Positions 16,821 to 25,474 of a DNA stretch of 38,960 nucleotides are shown here, one piece after another. The stretch comes from Leptolyngbyaceae cyanobacterium M65_K2018_010 (GTDB lineage Bacteria > Cyanobacteriota > Cyanobacteriia > Phormidesmidales > Phormidesmidaceae), in the NCBI GenBank assembly GCA_015295885.1, contig DVEE01000296.1, forward strand, positions 1-38,960. Direction: 5' to 3'. The notes below the pieces were generated by a model that searched no databases, was not told the DNA's origin, and worked only from the letters and a program-made list of their open reading frames with translations. The stretch's first letter is position 1; every line of letters begins with the position of its first letter. A program made the position numbers and the translations under genes.

Positions 16821-17483
16821 ATGGCCCTATCTAAACTGCTTTGGCAGGCCAACCAAGATTTAGCGATCGCTACCCTGCACCATCCCTTTGTCCAGGGTAT
16901 TGGGGACGGTTCCTTGGATCCTGCTAAGTTTGCCTACTACCTGGGGCAGGATGCCTTTTTCCTGGAAGCCTTTGCCCGGGCCTATAGTATTGCCGCCGCC
17001 AAGGCACCCAGTTGGGAGGTTTTCCAGGGGTTTCATGGCCTGGTGACCGGGGTGTTGGAGGAACTGCAACTCCACGCCAGCTATGCTCGGAACTGGGGGG
17101 TAGAGTTGAGCACCGTTGAGCCCGGGGCCGCCACCCGTGCCTACACGGATTTTTTACTGAGCACGGCCTGGAGTAGCGATGTGGGCACCACGGCGGTGGC
17201 CATGGCCCCCTGCATGCGGCTCTATGCCTTCCTGGGGCAGTCCTTAGCGGCCACTAACCCCGGTCCGCATTCCTACAGCTCCTGGATTGCCACCTACAGC
17301 AGCGACCAGTTTGAACCCCTGGCCCAACAATTGGAGCAGCTTACCCCCACAGGCGTTGCCACGGGGGATGACGGTTTCCTTGCCGTTGAATGCGCTGCAA
17401 CATCTGCTCCAGCCGCTGCCGTTCCGCCCTTGATAGACCAAAGAGAATGTAGCGACTTTCGGCCACTAGCAAGGCGACGGTAA
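16821..17483 (+). CDS. TenA/thiaminase-II family protein, truncated at the C-terminus
   Basis: TenA enzymes hydrolyse pyrimidine breakdown products of thiamine for salvage. Residues 1-~175 match the family closely: YYLGQDAFFLEAFARAYSIA holds Asp44 (active-site Asp) and VAMAPCMRLYAF holds Cys131 (nucleophile). The expected last helices, including the catalytic glutamate (Glu205 in Bacillus subtilis TenA), are absent. After LAQQLEQL the sequence changes to an unrelated Ala/Pro/Arg-rich tail of about 45 residues that lies wholly inside the 3' end of the convergent gene. Homology stops at about 17345, almost exactly at that gene's stop codon (17341-17343). No other frame restores the missing helix. 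The product is probably inactive or altered. The HAD phosphatase gene lies 11 bases upstream. Confidence 0.85.
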   Translation: MALSKLLWQANQDLAIATLHHPFVQGIGDGSLDPAKFAYYLGQDAFFLEAFARAYSIAAAKAPSWEVFQGFHGLVTGVLEELQLHASYARNWGVELSTVEPGAATRAYTDFLLSTAWSSDVGTTAVAMAPCMRLYAFLGQSLAATNPGPHSYSSWIATYSSDQFEPLAQQLEQLTPTGVATGDDGFLAVECAATSAPAAAVPPLIDQRECSDFRPLARRR

Positions 17484-17712
17484 GGCCCAGGCATAGCCCT
17501 AAGCCCAAGGCTGCCAACCGATTGTAGGCAAGGGCGTAGCGAAGCCCGGTCCAGGTAAAGTACTGGCGCAGACGCCCGTACTCCTGGCGTAAACCCCACA
17601 GGCTGAGGCTACCGACGGTCAACCACAGCACTCCACTGACGACCCACCAGCGCCGCAGCACAATCTGCCTGAGTTGATCGATCTGCCACTGGTGTCTAGG
17701 GTCGGTGGCCAC
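17341..17712 (-). CDS. Two-TM membrane protein coupled to secF
   Basis: A 123-residue protein of no family I can name. It has two hydrophobic helices (WWVVSGVLWLTVGSLSLWGL and LAALGLGLCLGLTVALLVAE) and a charged cytoplasmic-looking end (SRAERQRLEQMLQRIQRQG). I choose GTG at 17710-17712 because the purine-rich AGGAAGGA, which overlaps the secF stop codon, lies just upstream. ORF extensions to ATGs at 17772 or 17790 would overlap secF and look unlike protein start regions. The last 143 bases overlap the tail of the truncated tenA gene on the other strand. Its place directly after secF suggests membrane or export work, but that is inference. Confidence 0.65.
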   Translation of the reverse strand: MATDPRHQWQIDQLRQIVLRRWWVVSGVLWLTVGSLSLWGLRQEYGRLRQYFTWTGLRYALAYNRLAALGLGLCLGLTVALLVAESRYILFGLSRAERQRLEQMLQRIQRQGNRHPPWQRLWG

Positions 17713-17728
17713 AATACCTGTGTCCTTC

Positions 17729-18721
17729 CTAGTTGGGTGGGTCAAGCAGCGGGTCTGAGTCGGTGTCGCCATCCCCTGCGGTGGCTTCACCCCTGCCGTA
17801 AATTTGCCCGGTGCGTTGGCGCCACAGGGCTAACAGTGAGCTGGCAATAAAGATACTGGAATAGACCCCGGCCAGAAAACCAACAATCATCGCCAGGGCA
17901 AAGAACTTCAGGGTCAGGCCGCCAAACAAAACAATGGCCACCAGGGGCAAAATCGTGGTTAGGGTGGTGTTAATCGACCGGGCCAGACTCTGGTTAACGG
18001 CGGCATCGACGACGTCATTGATGTGCTCATGGGGATTGAGCTTGAGATTTTCGCGGATGCGATCGTAGATCACCACGGTATCGTTGACCGAGAAGCCCAC
18101 AATGGTGAGCAGGGCCACAATAAAGAGGCTATCGACCTCAACCCCTAAAACCAGCCCCAGGATGGCAAACACCCCCAGGGTGACCAGGACATCGTGGACC
18201 AAGGCGATGATGGCGAAGATGGCGTAGTCCAGCTGGAATCGCAGGCTGAGGTAGGCGACAATGCCGGCAAAGGCGACCAACAGCGCCAGCAGACCCGAAG
18301 CCAGGAGCTGACGGCCAATCACCGGCCCCACCGTATCAATCTGGATGGAATTGCTATCAAAGGGGCCGACCGCTTCGTTGAGCGCCGCCTGGAGCTGACT
18401 GCGTTCTTCCACCCCCAGGTCTTTCGTGCGAATTGACAGGGTCTGTTGATCCTGACCGATGAGTTGAATACTGCTGGCCTCTAGCCCCTGCTTCCCTAAC
18501 ACCTGGCGCACCTCGGCCAGGTCAAGGGGGGCGGTGCAGCTATTGCTGAGGGTGCAGGCTTGGGTGAGCTGTAGCCGGGTACCACCGACAAAGTCGAGGC
18601 CCGGCCGCAGGGGCGCCCCAAATTGCTGCCAGGATAGGGCCATCCCCAGGAAACCGACCGCAATCACCAGCGCGGAGATGGTCCACCAGAGACCTCGCTG
18701 CTGAATCACTTTAAGCTTCAT
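17729..18721 (-). CDS. secF: Protein translocase subunit SecF
   Basis: SecF works with SecD and YajC to drive late stages of protein export through SecYEG using the proton gradient. From the ATG at 18719-18721 the protein has 330 residues. It has an N-terminal TM helix, the FVGGTRLQL motif of the periplasmic region, and five further TM helices with the conserved DTVVIYDRIRENLK and SLARSINTTLTT segments. The start overlaps the secD stop in an ATGA arrangement (18718-18721), so translation is coupled. A longer ORF reaching 18769 lies inside secD and is rejected. The gene order secD-secF is standard. Confidence 0.96.
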   Translation of the reverse strand: MKLKVIQQRGLWWTISALVIAVGFLGMALSWQQFGAPLRPGLDFVGGTRLQLTQACTLSNSCTAPLDLAEVRQVLGKQGLEASSIQLIGQDQQTLSIRTKDLGVEERSQLQAALNEAVGPFDSNSIQIDTVGPVIGRQLLASGLLALLVAFAGIVAYLSLRFQLDYAIFAIIALVHDVLVTLGVFAILGLVLGVEVDSLFIVALLTIVGFSVNDTVVIYDRIRENLKLNPHEHINDVVDAAVNQSLARSINTTLTTILPLVAIVLFGGLTLKFFALAMIVGFLAGVYSSIFIASSLLALWRQRTGQIYGRGEATAGDGDTDSDPLLDPPN

Positions 18722-20154
18722 GGGGTGGCACTCCGAGAGGGCAGGCTGGTGAGACCGGGGCAAAACCAAGCGGGCTTGCGAAACTGTGGCATTCCCAGCG
18801 CAAAGAACAAAAGGGTTCGGGTACAGGTGAGGGCGGTAAACATACTAATCACCACCCCCAGGCCCAGGGTGAGGGCAAACCCCTTGACTAACCCCGCCCC
18901 AAACCAAAACAGAGCCAGGCAAGAGATGAGGGTGGTGACATTGCTGTCCAGAATGCTAGAGAAGGCTCGATAAAAGCCCGATTCAACGGAGCGGTACAGG
19001 GTTTTACCGGCCCGTAATTCTTCTCGGGTGCGTTCAAAAATGAGTACGTTGGCGTCTACGGCCATGCCAATACTGAGGATGAACCCGGCAATTCCCGGTA
19101 GGGTCAGCGTCACCCCCAGCAGGTTGAACACCGCCCAGGTGAGCAGGGCATAAACCACCAGGGCGATATCAGCCAAGATGCCCGGTAGGCGATAGTAGAC
19201 CGCCATGAAAACTAACACCAGCGCTAACCCTACCAGCGCGGCGTAGAGGCTGCGCTGAATGCTATCCCGTCCCAGGCTGGGGCCGACGGTGCGGTTCTCA
19301 ACCACCGCTACCGGTAAGGGCAGGGCACCGCCACGCAGCTGAATTTCCAGGTCGCGGGCGGCTTGGGTGGTGAAGTTACCGGAAATCGAAGCCCGACCCC
19401 CAACAATGCCGGTTTCAGCGTACTCGACATCGACTCGGGGAGCGCTGATCAAACGATTATCCAGGAAGATCCCTAAGCCCCGGCCGGTACCTGCGACGGA
19501 ACGGGTCAGTTCCGCAAATTCGGTAGCTCCTTGATCATTAAACTGGATGGTTACTTCCCAAGCCGTCCCGCTAGCCGCCGGACGGGCCAGGGCATCGGCC
19601 AACTTATCCCCTGTCAGTTGGCTGGGCTCAAATAGATTGCTAATGGCGGTTTCACTCTCGGTAATCTGGGCCTGGATCTTTTCTAGTTGGGCCGCGGTTT
19701 CGGCGTCTAAGGCGCCGGTTTCTGGCAGAGTCGACTGCAAGGCCGCCAACTCGGCTAGATGTTCTTGCTGTAACTGAGTTTCGATGATCAGTTGCTGTTC
19801 GGTGCCGGGTTTCTGAGCCCGAAATTCAAGCTGGGCCGTGCCGCCCAGAACCCGCTCAGCCTGTTGGGGATCATTCACTCCCGGCAATTGGATCAGCAGT
19901 TGATCATTGCCCAACTGCTGTACCACCGCCTCCGAAACGCCTAGCCCGTTGACCCGGCCTTCCACCACGCTCTGCACCGCCTCCATCTCGCGCTCGGTGA
20001 GGGTGGGAATGGCCGGGGTTGGTTGTACCTGCAGGGTTAGTTGGGAACCACCGCGCAAATCTAGACCCAGTCGGGTGGGTATCTGGGTGATCACCACCAC
20101 CGCCGCTAGGGTAAGGGCCAAAATTAATCCTAACCAAGCTTGATACTTTGCCAT
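18718..20154 (-). CDS. secD: Protein translocase subunit SecD
   Basis: SecD is the partner of SecF in the Sec accessory complex of the plasma and thylakoid membranes. The 478-residue protein has an N-terminal TM helix, the DLRGGSQLTLQV motif, a large extracytoplasmic P1 region (about 40-280) with an Ala/Glu/Gln-rich helical insert near 130-170, and five C-terminal TM helices. Conserved elements include GMAVDANVLIFERTREEL and SILDSNVTTLIS. The ATG at 20152-20154 gives MAKYQAWLGLIL. The first gene of the secD-secF-two-TM transcription unit; pdhB ends on the same strand at 20270, 115 bases upstream of it. Confidence 0.97.
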   Translation of the reverse strand: MAKYQAWLGLILALTLAAVVVITQIPTRLGLDLRGGSQLTLQVQPTPAIPTLTEREMEAVQSVVEGRVNGLGVSEAVVQQLGNDQLLIQLPGVNDPQQAERVLGGTAQLEFRAQKPGTEQQLIIETQLQQEHLAELAALQSTLPETGALDAETAAQLEKIQAQITESETAISNLFEPSQLTGDKLADALARPAASGTAWEVTIQFNDQGATEFAELTRSVAGTGRGLGIFLDNRLISAPRVDVEYAETGIVGGRASISGNFTTQAARDLEIQLRGGALPLPVAVVENRTVGPSLGRDSIQRSLYAALVGLALVLVFMAVYYRLPGILADIALVVYALLTWAVFNLLGVTLTLPGIAGFILSIGMAVDANVLIFERTREELRAGKTLYRSVESGFYRAFSSILDSNVTTLISCLALFWFGAGLVKGFALTLGLGVVISMFTALTCTRTLLFFALGMPQFRKPAWFCPGLTSLPSRSATP

Positions 20155-20269
20155 AGGCTGAGGGTTCTAGGGGGCAGGGGTTGGGGAGTTGGGGCAGGGG
20201 AGAGTTGGGCGATGGCAGAGACCGTAGGCACCCTGCTAGACCGAGGCTGGCCCTAGGGAAACTAAGGAG

Positions 20270-21253
20270 CTACACCCTGAGGGCGACCATATGCTCAACG
20301 GCCGTTTCGATTTGCTTGGGTTGAACGATGGTCAAACTTTCGAGCTTGCCGTTGTAGGGGGTGGGAATATCTTGGGAGGAGAGGCGAACCACGGGGGCAT
20401 CCAGTTCGTCGAAGTACTGGTCGTTAATGGAGGCAATAATTTCGGCCCCGATACCGCCGGTCTTCATGCACTCCTCGACGATGATCACCCGATGGGTCTT
20501 TTGAATGGAGGCCCCAATGGTGGCGAAGTCCAGGGGCTTGAGGGAGATCAGGTCGATGACCTCAGGATCGATGCCCTTAGCCACCAGCCCCTTGACCGCC
20601 TGCATGACATGGTGTCGCATGCGGGAGTAGGTGAGAATGGTGACATCCTTACCGGGGCGCACAACCTCAGCTTTGTCCAAGGGCACCAGGTATTCGTGGT
20701 TGGGCAGATCTTCCTTTAGGTTATAGAGCAGCACATGCTCGAAGAACAGGACTGGATTATCGTCTCGGATGGCTGACTTGAGCAGACCCTTGGCATTGTA
20801 GGCAGTGGAGCAGGCGACAATTTTGAGGCCGGGTACCGCCTGGAAGTAAGCCTCTAAACGCTGGGAATGTTCGGCACCCAATTGCCGTCCCACACCGCCG
20901 GGGCCTCGAATCACCATGGGAATTTTGAAGTTGCCGCCGGAGGTGTAACGCAGCATACCGGCATTGTTGGCGATTTGGTTGAAGGCCAGCAGCAAAAAGC
21001 CCATATTCATGCCTTCGATGATCGGTCGCAAGCCGGTCATCGCCGCGCCCACGGCCATGCCCGTGAAGCTGTTTTCGGCGATTGGTGTATCCAGCACCCG
21101 GAGTTCACCGTATTTCTGGTAAAGATCTTTGGTGACCTTATAGGAACCACCGTAGTGGCCGACATCTTCGCCCAGAACAAAGACGGTTTCATCGCGAGCC
21201 ATTTCTTCATCGATCGCCTCGCGGAGGGCGTTGAACATTAAGGTTTCTGCCAT
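20270..21253 (-). CDS. pdhB: Pyruvate dehydrogenase E1 component, beta subunit
   Basis: The E1 beta subunit forms the heterotetramer with PdhA that decarboxylates pyruvate with thiamine diphosphate and passes the acetyl group to the E2 lipoyl domain. The 327-residue protein has the N-terminal fold MAETLMFNALREAIDEEM, GEDVGHYGGSYKVTKDL, the PIAENSFTGMAVGAAMTGL segment and the C-terminal VVRLSSQDIPTPYN motif. Length and sequence fit the cyanobacterial/plastid type. Start is the ATG at 21251-21253. It lies downstream of pdhA on the same strand with a 151-base spacer. Confidence 0.97.
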   Translation of the reverse strand: MAETLMFNALREAIDEEMARDETVFVLGEDVGHYGGSYKVTKDLYQKYGELRVLDTPIAENSFTGMAVGAAMTGLRPIIEGMNMGFLLLAFNQIANNAGMLRYTSGGNFKIPMVIRGPGGVGRQLGAEHSQRLEAYFQAVPGLKIVACSTAYNAKGLLKSAIRDDNPVLFFEHVLLYNLKEDLPNHEYLVPLDKAEVVRPGKDVTILTYSRMRHHVMQAVKGLVAKGIDPEVIDLISLKPLDFATIGASIQKTHRVIIVEECMKTGGIGAEIIASINDQYFDELDAPVVRLSSQDIPTPYNGKLESLTIVQPKQIETAVEHMVALRV

Positions 21254-21352
21254 AGCTGTGGAGATGTGGACTACATAGATGGAAGTGGTGGGTGGGGAAT
21301 GAACCCCTCAGAACCCCGAACCTAATCCTTCGATCAGGCACCTAACAATAGG

Positions 21353-21381
21353 GCCTAGGGAAAGCAGAGCCTAGGGAAAGC
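21353..21381. repeat. 13-bp direct repeat between pdhA and pdhB
   Basis: GCCTAGGGAAAGC occurs at 21353-21365 and again at 21369-21381, separated by 3 bases. A similar CCTAGGGAAA recurs at about 20254 (CCCTAGGGAAAC) and about 22791 (GCCTAGGGAAAAGCC). It may be a duplicated small motif or operator; function is unknown. Confidence 0.6.
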
Positions 21382-21404
21382 CTAGGCGATCACGGTGGCC
21401 CACC

Positions 21405-22433
21405 CTAGCTCTCTGCAAAGATGTACTTGTATAGATCGTCGGGGCTGGGTTCGGGGCTTTCTTCGGCAAAGGTGAGGGCGTCGTCGATCAGCGTTTGTAC
21501 CCGATCGCGAATGCCCCGCAACGTATCTTCATCAACCAGGTTATTTTCCAGCAAATACACCTCGAACCGCTTGATGGGATCGCGGGCCAACCAGGTCTCC
21601 TTCTCGACCTTAGACCGCAATTCATCCGGGTCAGCTAGGGAGTGCCCCCGGAATCGGTAGGTGAGACACTCAATCAGGGTTGGTCCTTCTCCGGCCCGGG
21701 CCCGGGCGATCGCGGTTTGGGCGGCGGTTCGCACCGCCAACACATCCATGCCATCCACCTCTACGCCCGGCATACCGAACACCGAGGCCTTGCGGTAGAT
21801 TTCCGGCTGGGAGGTAGCCCGTTCGTGGGCCATGCCAATGGCCCATTTGTTATTTTCCACCACAAATAAAATCGGCAAATTCCACAGGGCCGCCATATTG
21901 AGGCACTCAAAGAATTGGCCATTGTTGGTGGTGCCATCTCCAAAGAAGCAGGCCGTGACCTGATCGGCGTCGGCCTGACCGAGGGCATCGCGCCGATAGC
22001 GGGACTGAAAGGCCGCCCCCAGGGCGACGGGAATGCCTTCGCCAATAAAGGCAAACCCCCCCAGCAGATTATGTTCGCTAGAAAATAAGTGCATGGAACC
22101 GCCCCGCCCCCGACTGCAACCGGTTTCCTTGCCGAAGAGTTCCGCCATCACGTTTTGGGCCGGTACGCCGGCGCTGAGGGCATGGACGTGGTCGCGATAG
22201 GTGCTGCAGACGTAGTCGTCGTGGCGTAGGGCCTTAATGACCCCCGTGGAAACGGCCTCTTGGCCGTTGTAGAGATGGACGAAGCCAAACATTTTGCCCC
22301 GGTAATACATCTCGGCGCACTTGTCTTCAAAAAAGCGCCCCAAGACCATATCCTCATAAAGCATCAGACCTTCCTCGGCGGAAATCTGCGCGGCGGGAGC
22401 TTGAAACTGGGGTAATGTTCGTTCTTGAACCAT
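21405..22433 (-). CDS. pdhA: Pyruvate dehydrogenase E1 component, alpha subunit
   Basis: PdhA carries the thiamine diphosphate binding site of E1. The 342-residue protein from the ATG at 22431-22433 starts MVQERTLPQFQAP. An ORF continues to 22532, but those 33 residues are not family-like. The TPP motif runs from FGDGTTNNGQFFECLN to FVVENN, and RYRRDALGQAD, GMDVLAVR and YRFRGHS (a loop that holds phosphorylation sites in mitochondrial enzymes) are present. It belongs to the cyanobacterial/plastid-type E1 with pdhB downstream. The 478-base region upstream separates it from the divergent ftn2 gene. Confidence 0.97.
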   Translation of the reverse strand: MVQERTLPQFQAPAAQISAEEGLMLYEDMVLGRFFEDKCAEMYYRGKMFGFVHLYNGQEAVSTGVIKALRHDDYVCSTYRDHVHALSAGVPAQNVMAELFGKETGCSRGRGGSMHLFSSEHNLLGGFAFIGEGIPVALGAAFQSRYRRDALGQADADQVTACFFGDGTTNNGQFFECLNMAALWNLPILFVVENNKWAIGMAHERATSQPEIYRKASVFGMPGVEVDGMDVLAVRTAAQTAIARARAGEGPTLIECLTYRFRGHSLADPDELRSKVEKETWLARDPIKRFEVYLLENNLVDEDTLRGIRDRVQTLIDDALTFAEESPEPSPDDLYKYIFAES

Positions 22434-22911
22434 GGATTTGCGGGATCCTACGCTGCAATGTCCAACACTTGAATATACCGAAAAGATTACTCCTCTGGGC
22501 CCGGTTGGGAGGCGAAGAGTTCTTTTTATCATACCGATGGGAGGACCGTTCTTGAAATGGTGCGGCGTTGGGCCCGCCTCGACGGCCCGGGGGGGCTGAT
22601 GGCGGCTTCCCCGCCAGGGCCAACCAGCTCAACCAACGGTCATGGTTTACAGAACCTCCTGGGCGGGGACTGGGGTCAGGGTGCTAGGCTGAAACTCACT
22701 GAGCTAGAACTCCTTCAACCCACCCGGTAATTTGTCCGTGAAGATACCTTATAGTCAGCTCCGAATCGATGGGAACTGGGCGATCTCGCCTAGGGAAAAG
22801 CCAGCCCCCTATACAAAAGAATAGGTAGGGATGAAAATGCTAGATCTAGAAGATCTGGACTGGGGCTTTTTAGTTACTATTTCGGGTGAATTCGCTGCGG
22901 GGGCATGAGCT
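22434..22911. promoter_or_regulatory. Divergent region between pdhA and ftn2
   Basis: The 478-base gap should contain promoters for both genes. It includes a CCTAGGGAAAAGCC motif near 22791 and a 25-codon open frame at 22831-22908 described separately. No other coding sequence is supported. Confidence 0.45.
22831..22908 (+). CDS. Possible 25-residue leader ORF before ftn2
   Basis: ATG at 22831 (or 22837, which has the AGGTAGGG sequence at better spacing) opens a short frame encoding MKMLDLEDLDWGFLVTISGE and five more residues, ending at TGA 22906-22908. It is in the same frame as ftn2, and only one codon separates its stop from the GTG start of that gene. It could be a coupled leader peptide or chance sequence. 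Its acidic, hydrophobic content is not informative. Confidence 0.3.
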   Translation: MKMLDLEDLDWGFLVTISGEFAAGA

Positions 22912-25332
22912 GTGTATATCCCATTGGACTATTACCGAATTCTCGGACTTCCCATTCAGGCCACGGCTGAACAACTCCAGCAGGCCCACCGGGACCGAGG
23001 GCTGCAGTTGCCCCGCCGGGAATTTTCCGAGGTTGCCATTGAAGCCCGCAAGCAACTTATTGATGAAGCCTATCAGGTTTTGTCCGATGGCGATCGCCGC
23101 CGCGCCTACGACAGCAAGTTCCTGGCCAATGCCTACACGGTGGAGCTACCCGAGGAACTCCCCCCCTCCGGTAGCGGTGATCTGGCGGTGAACCCCGATG
23201 TCGGGGAAGCGGCCCTGCGATCGCTGGCCACCGAGCCTAGGGCGGGGGAAGCCCCCAGCACCTGCATTGAGATCGAGCCCGCTCAATTTGTCGGGGCTCT
23301 GCTGATCTTGCTGGAACTGGGTGAATACGAGCAGGTGATTCAGCTCGGTCGGCCCTACCTGAATGGCGGCCAGCCCCTTGGCCACCTGGCTTTGGAGGAG
23401 CGGCAGGGGGCCTCTGCGGATGTCGTGCTGACCGTGGCTCTGGCCTGTCTGGAACTGGGTCGAGAACAATGGCAGCAGCGCCAGTATGAAACTGCCGCCG
23501 AGTCCCTAGAAACCGGACAGGAGCTACTGGCTAAGGAAAATCAGTTTCCGGCGATTCGGGCTGAGATTCAAGCGGAACTTTACAAACTACGCCCCTACCG
23601 CATTCTAGAGCTGCTGGCTCGCCCCCTAGATCAAACCCGTGAGCGGCGCCAGGGCCTCAAGCTGCTGAAAACCATGCTGGAAGATCGCGGCGGCATCGAA
23701 GGTACCGAGGATGATCTTTCCGGCCTGGCCATTGACGACTTTCTCCGCTTTATCCAGCAACTGCGCGACTACCTGACTGCCTCCGAACAACAGGAGCTGT
23801 TCGAGCACGAGGCCCAGCGACCCTCTCCCGTGGCCACCTACCTGACCGTGTATGCCCTGCTGGCGCGAGGTTTTGCCCGCCACCAACCGGCTCTCATCCG
23901 ACGCGCTAAGCAACTGCTCATGCGCCTGGGCGGTCAGCAGGATGTGCATCTAGAGCAGGCGGTCTGTGCCATGCTGCTGGGGCAAACGGAAGAGGCTAAT
24001 CGAGCCCTAGAGCTGAGCCAGGAATACGAACCGCTGGCCTACATTCGGGAGCATTCTCGCAACTCCCCCGACCTCTTACCGGGTCTGTGCCTCTACACCG
24101 AGCGCTGGCTTAAGGATGAGCTATTTCCCCACTTCCGGGATTTTCGGGAGCAGGAAGCCACCCTCAAAGACTACTTCGCCGATCCCCAGGTACAAAGTTA
24201 CCTAGAGTCGATGTTATCGGCTCCAGAGACGACCTGGGCTGAATCAGGTGGCCCCCAGCCCCGGTCCCCGGTCCAGTTTCCCGTGGTGGAGGGGTCCCTA
24301 CCCATTGGCGCTCCCTCCCTGGCCGCTCCGCCCCCCCGGCGCCCCCCGGGGCGAGTGGGGGTACAGTCCCCCAACGCTCCTGCCCCAGGCGGGCGGTCAG
24401 TTCAGCATGGCGCCCCCCCCACTCCTGCTCTGGGGTCGCCCCTGGGCCGCAACGGTAAGCCCAGCCAGGGACCACCCTCGGCCTCTAGATTTACCCCCGT
24501 AGAACCGGAACTGGCCCGCTCTGGCGAGGGGCTCCCCTCCGTGGCCGAGCGGGTGGCCCAATTGTCTCCCGAGGGCCAGTTGCAACCCGCCGGTGCGAGT
24601 TCTCGCCCCGCCCCTACGGCCCCAGAAGCTTCCACCCGGGCCCTCGCCAACCGGGGCAGTGAGGCCGCCACCCTGGCCCCGGGACAGGCCTTTCCTCCCT
24701 CCAGCCAAACGGCCCTGCGCCGTCGCGGAGCGGGAGGTTCACCGCGATGGGGGCGGCTAGCCCTGGTGGCAGCGGCGGGGGTATTAGGGTTGGGGGTGTT
24801 AGGCTTTGCGGCGATGCGGACGGTGGGTTGGATAGCTGGCGGGCTGAGTGGGCCTCGAATCAGCGGTCGTCCCCTGGAGATTAGCTTGGCTACCCCCGCC
24901 GTTGAGATCCCTAACGCCCCTGGCCCCGAGGAGCAAATCGGGGTCAAGGATATTGCCAAGGGAGTGATTGAGGAATGGCTCTCGGTGAAGCGATCGGCCC
25001 TGGGTAAAGACTACCAGGCCGAGGGTCTGGACGATATTCTGGTTGAGCCCGTCCTAACCCAGTGGCGCCGCCGGGCCCAGGCCGCCCCCCAGGAAAATTG
25101 GTATTGGGAGTATGAGCACAACGTTGAGGTGCAGTCCGTTGAACCCGAAGACCCCACCGCCGATCAAGTGCAGGTGACGGCCCAGGTGACGGAGAAGGCG
25201 CGGCTGTTTGAGTACGGGGTGGAAAACACCAGTGCTTCCTACGATGATGTGCTGACCATGCGCTACGACCTGGTGCGGAAGGATGGCAAATGGTACATCC
25301 AGAACATGGGCAAAATTTCCGGAGGCAACTAG
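22912..25332 (+). CDS. ftn2: Cell division protein Ftn2/ZipN (ARC6 homologue)
   Basis: Ftn2 (ZipN), the cyanobacterial ancestor of plastid ARC6, anchors the FtsZ ring and recruits other division proteins. The 806-residue protein begins MYIPLDYYRILGLPIQA, the family start, with an initiator GTG at 22912. Residues 1-~65 form the J-domain-like region; the HPD motif of true DnaJ is replaced by HRDRG, as expected for this degenerate domain. A helical region follows to about 430, then a Pro/Ala/Gly-rich linker (~440-600), one TM helix (~615-640), and the ARC6-like IMS domain (~680-806, including VIEEWLSVKRSALGK and WYWEYEHNVEVQS). The position of the TM helix between the linker and IMS is normal. 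A DUF3038-DUF4335-OmpA set follows on the same strand. Confidence 0.95.
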   Translation: MYIPLDYYRILGLPIQATAEQLQQAHRDRGLQLPRREFSEVAIEARKQLIDEAYQVLSDGDRRRAYDSKFLANAYTVELPEELPPSGSGDLAVNPDVGEAALRSLATEPRAGEAPSTCIEIEPAQFVGALLILLELGEYEQVIQLGRPYLNGGQPLGHLALEERQGASADVVLTVALACLELGREQWQQRQYETAAESLETGQELLAKENQFPAIRAEIQAELYKLRPYRILELLARPLDQTRERRQGLKLLKTMLEDRGGIEGTEDDLSGLAIDDFLRFIQQLRDYLTASEQQELFEHEAQRPSPVATYLTVYALLARGFARHQPALIRRAKQLLMRLGGQQDVHLEQAVCAMLLGQTEEANRALELSQEYEPLAYIREHSRNSPDLLPGLCLYTERWLKDELFPHFRDFREQEATLKDYFADPQVQSYLESMLSAPETTWAESGGPQPRSPVQFPVVEGSLPIGAPSLAAPPPRRPPGRVGVQSPNAPAPGGRSVQHGAPPTPALGSPLGRNGKPSQGPPSASRFTPVEPELARSGEGLPSVAERVAQLSPEGQLQPAGASSRPAPTAPEASTRALANRGSEAATLAPGQAFPPSSQTALRRRGAGGSPRWGRLALVAAAGVLGLGVLGFAAMRTVGWIAGGLSGPRISGRPLEISLATPAVEIPNAPGPEEQIGVKDIAKGVIEEWLSVKRSALGKDYQAEGLDDILVEPVLTQWRRRAQAAPQENWYWEYEHNVEVQSVEPEDPTADQVQVTAQVTEKARLFEYGVENTSASYDDVLTMRYDLVRKDGKWYIQNMGKISGGN

Positions 25333-25474
25333 GCCGCCCAGTCCCCGGCCCCTCTGGCCCCAGCCATCCGAATCCCCCCGGGTGTGCTCCGGTCGGCCCC
25401 TAGCCAGTTCGGCAATTCCTCCCCACCAACGGAGCCAGGCCGTGTTTTGATAGAATGCTTGCTGTTTGAAAAAA

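Noticed and set aside
18722..18769. N-terminal extension of secF into secD
   Set aside because: It overlaps the secD coding end; the ATGA overlap at 18718-18721 gives a better coupled start.
22434..22532. N-terminal extension of pdhA
   Set aside because: The extra residues are not like E1 alpha; the family start MVQERTLP is at 22433.
24250..24720. Possible recent repeat expansion in the ftn2 linker
   Set aside because: The Pro/Ala/Gly stretch is low complexity without a regular unit, as expected for disordered linkers in this family.
24402..24959. A 185-residue minus-strand frame
   Set aside because: It is opposite the Pro/Ala/Gly-rich linker of ftn2, where GC-rich codons open long frames by chance.
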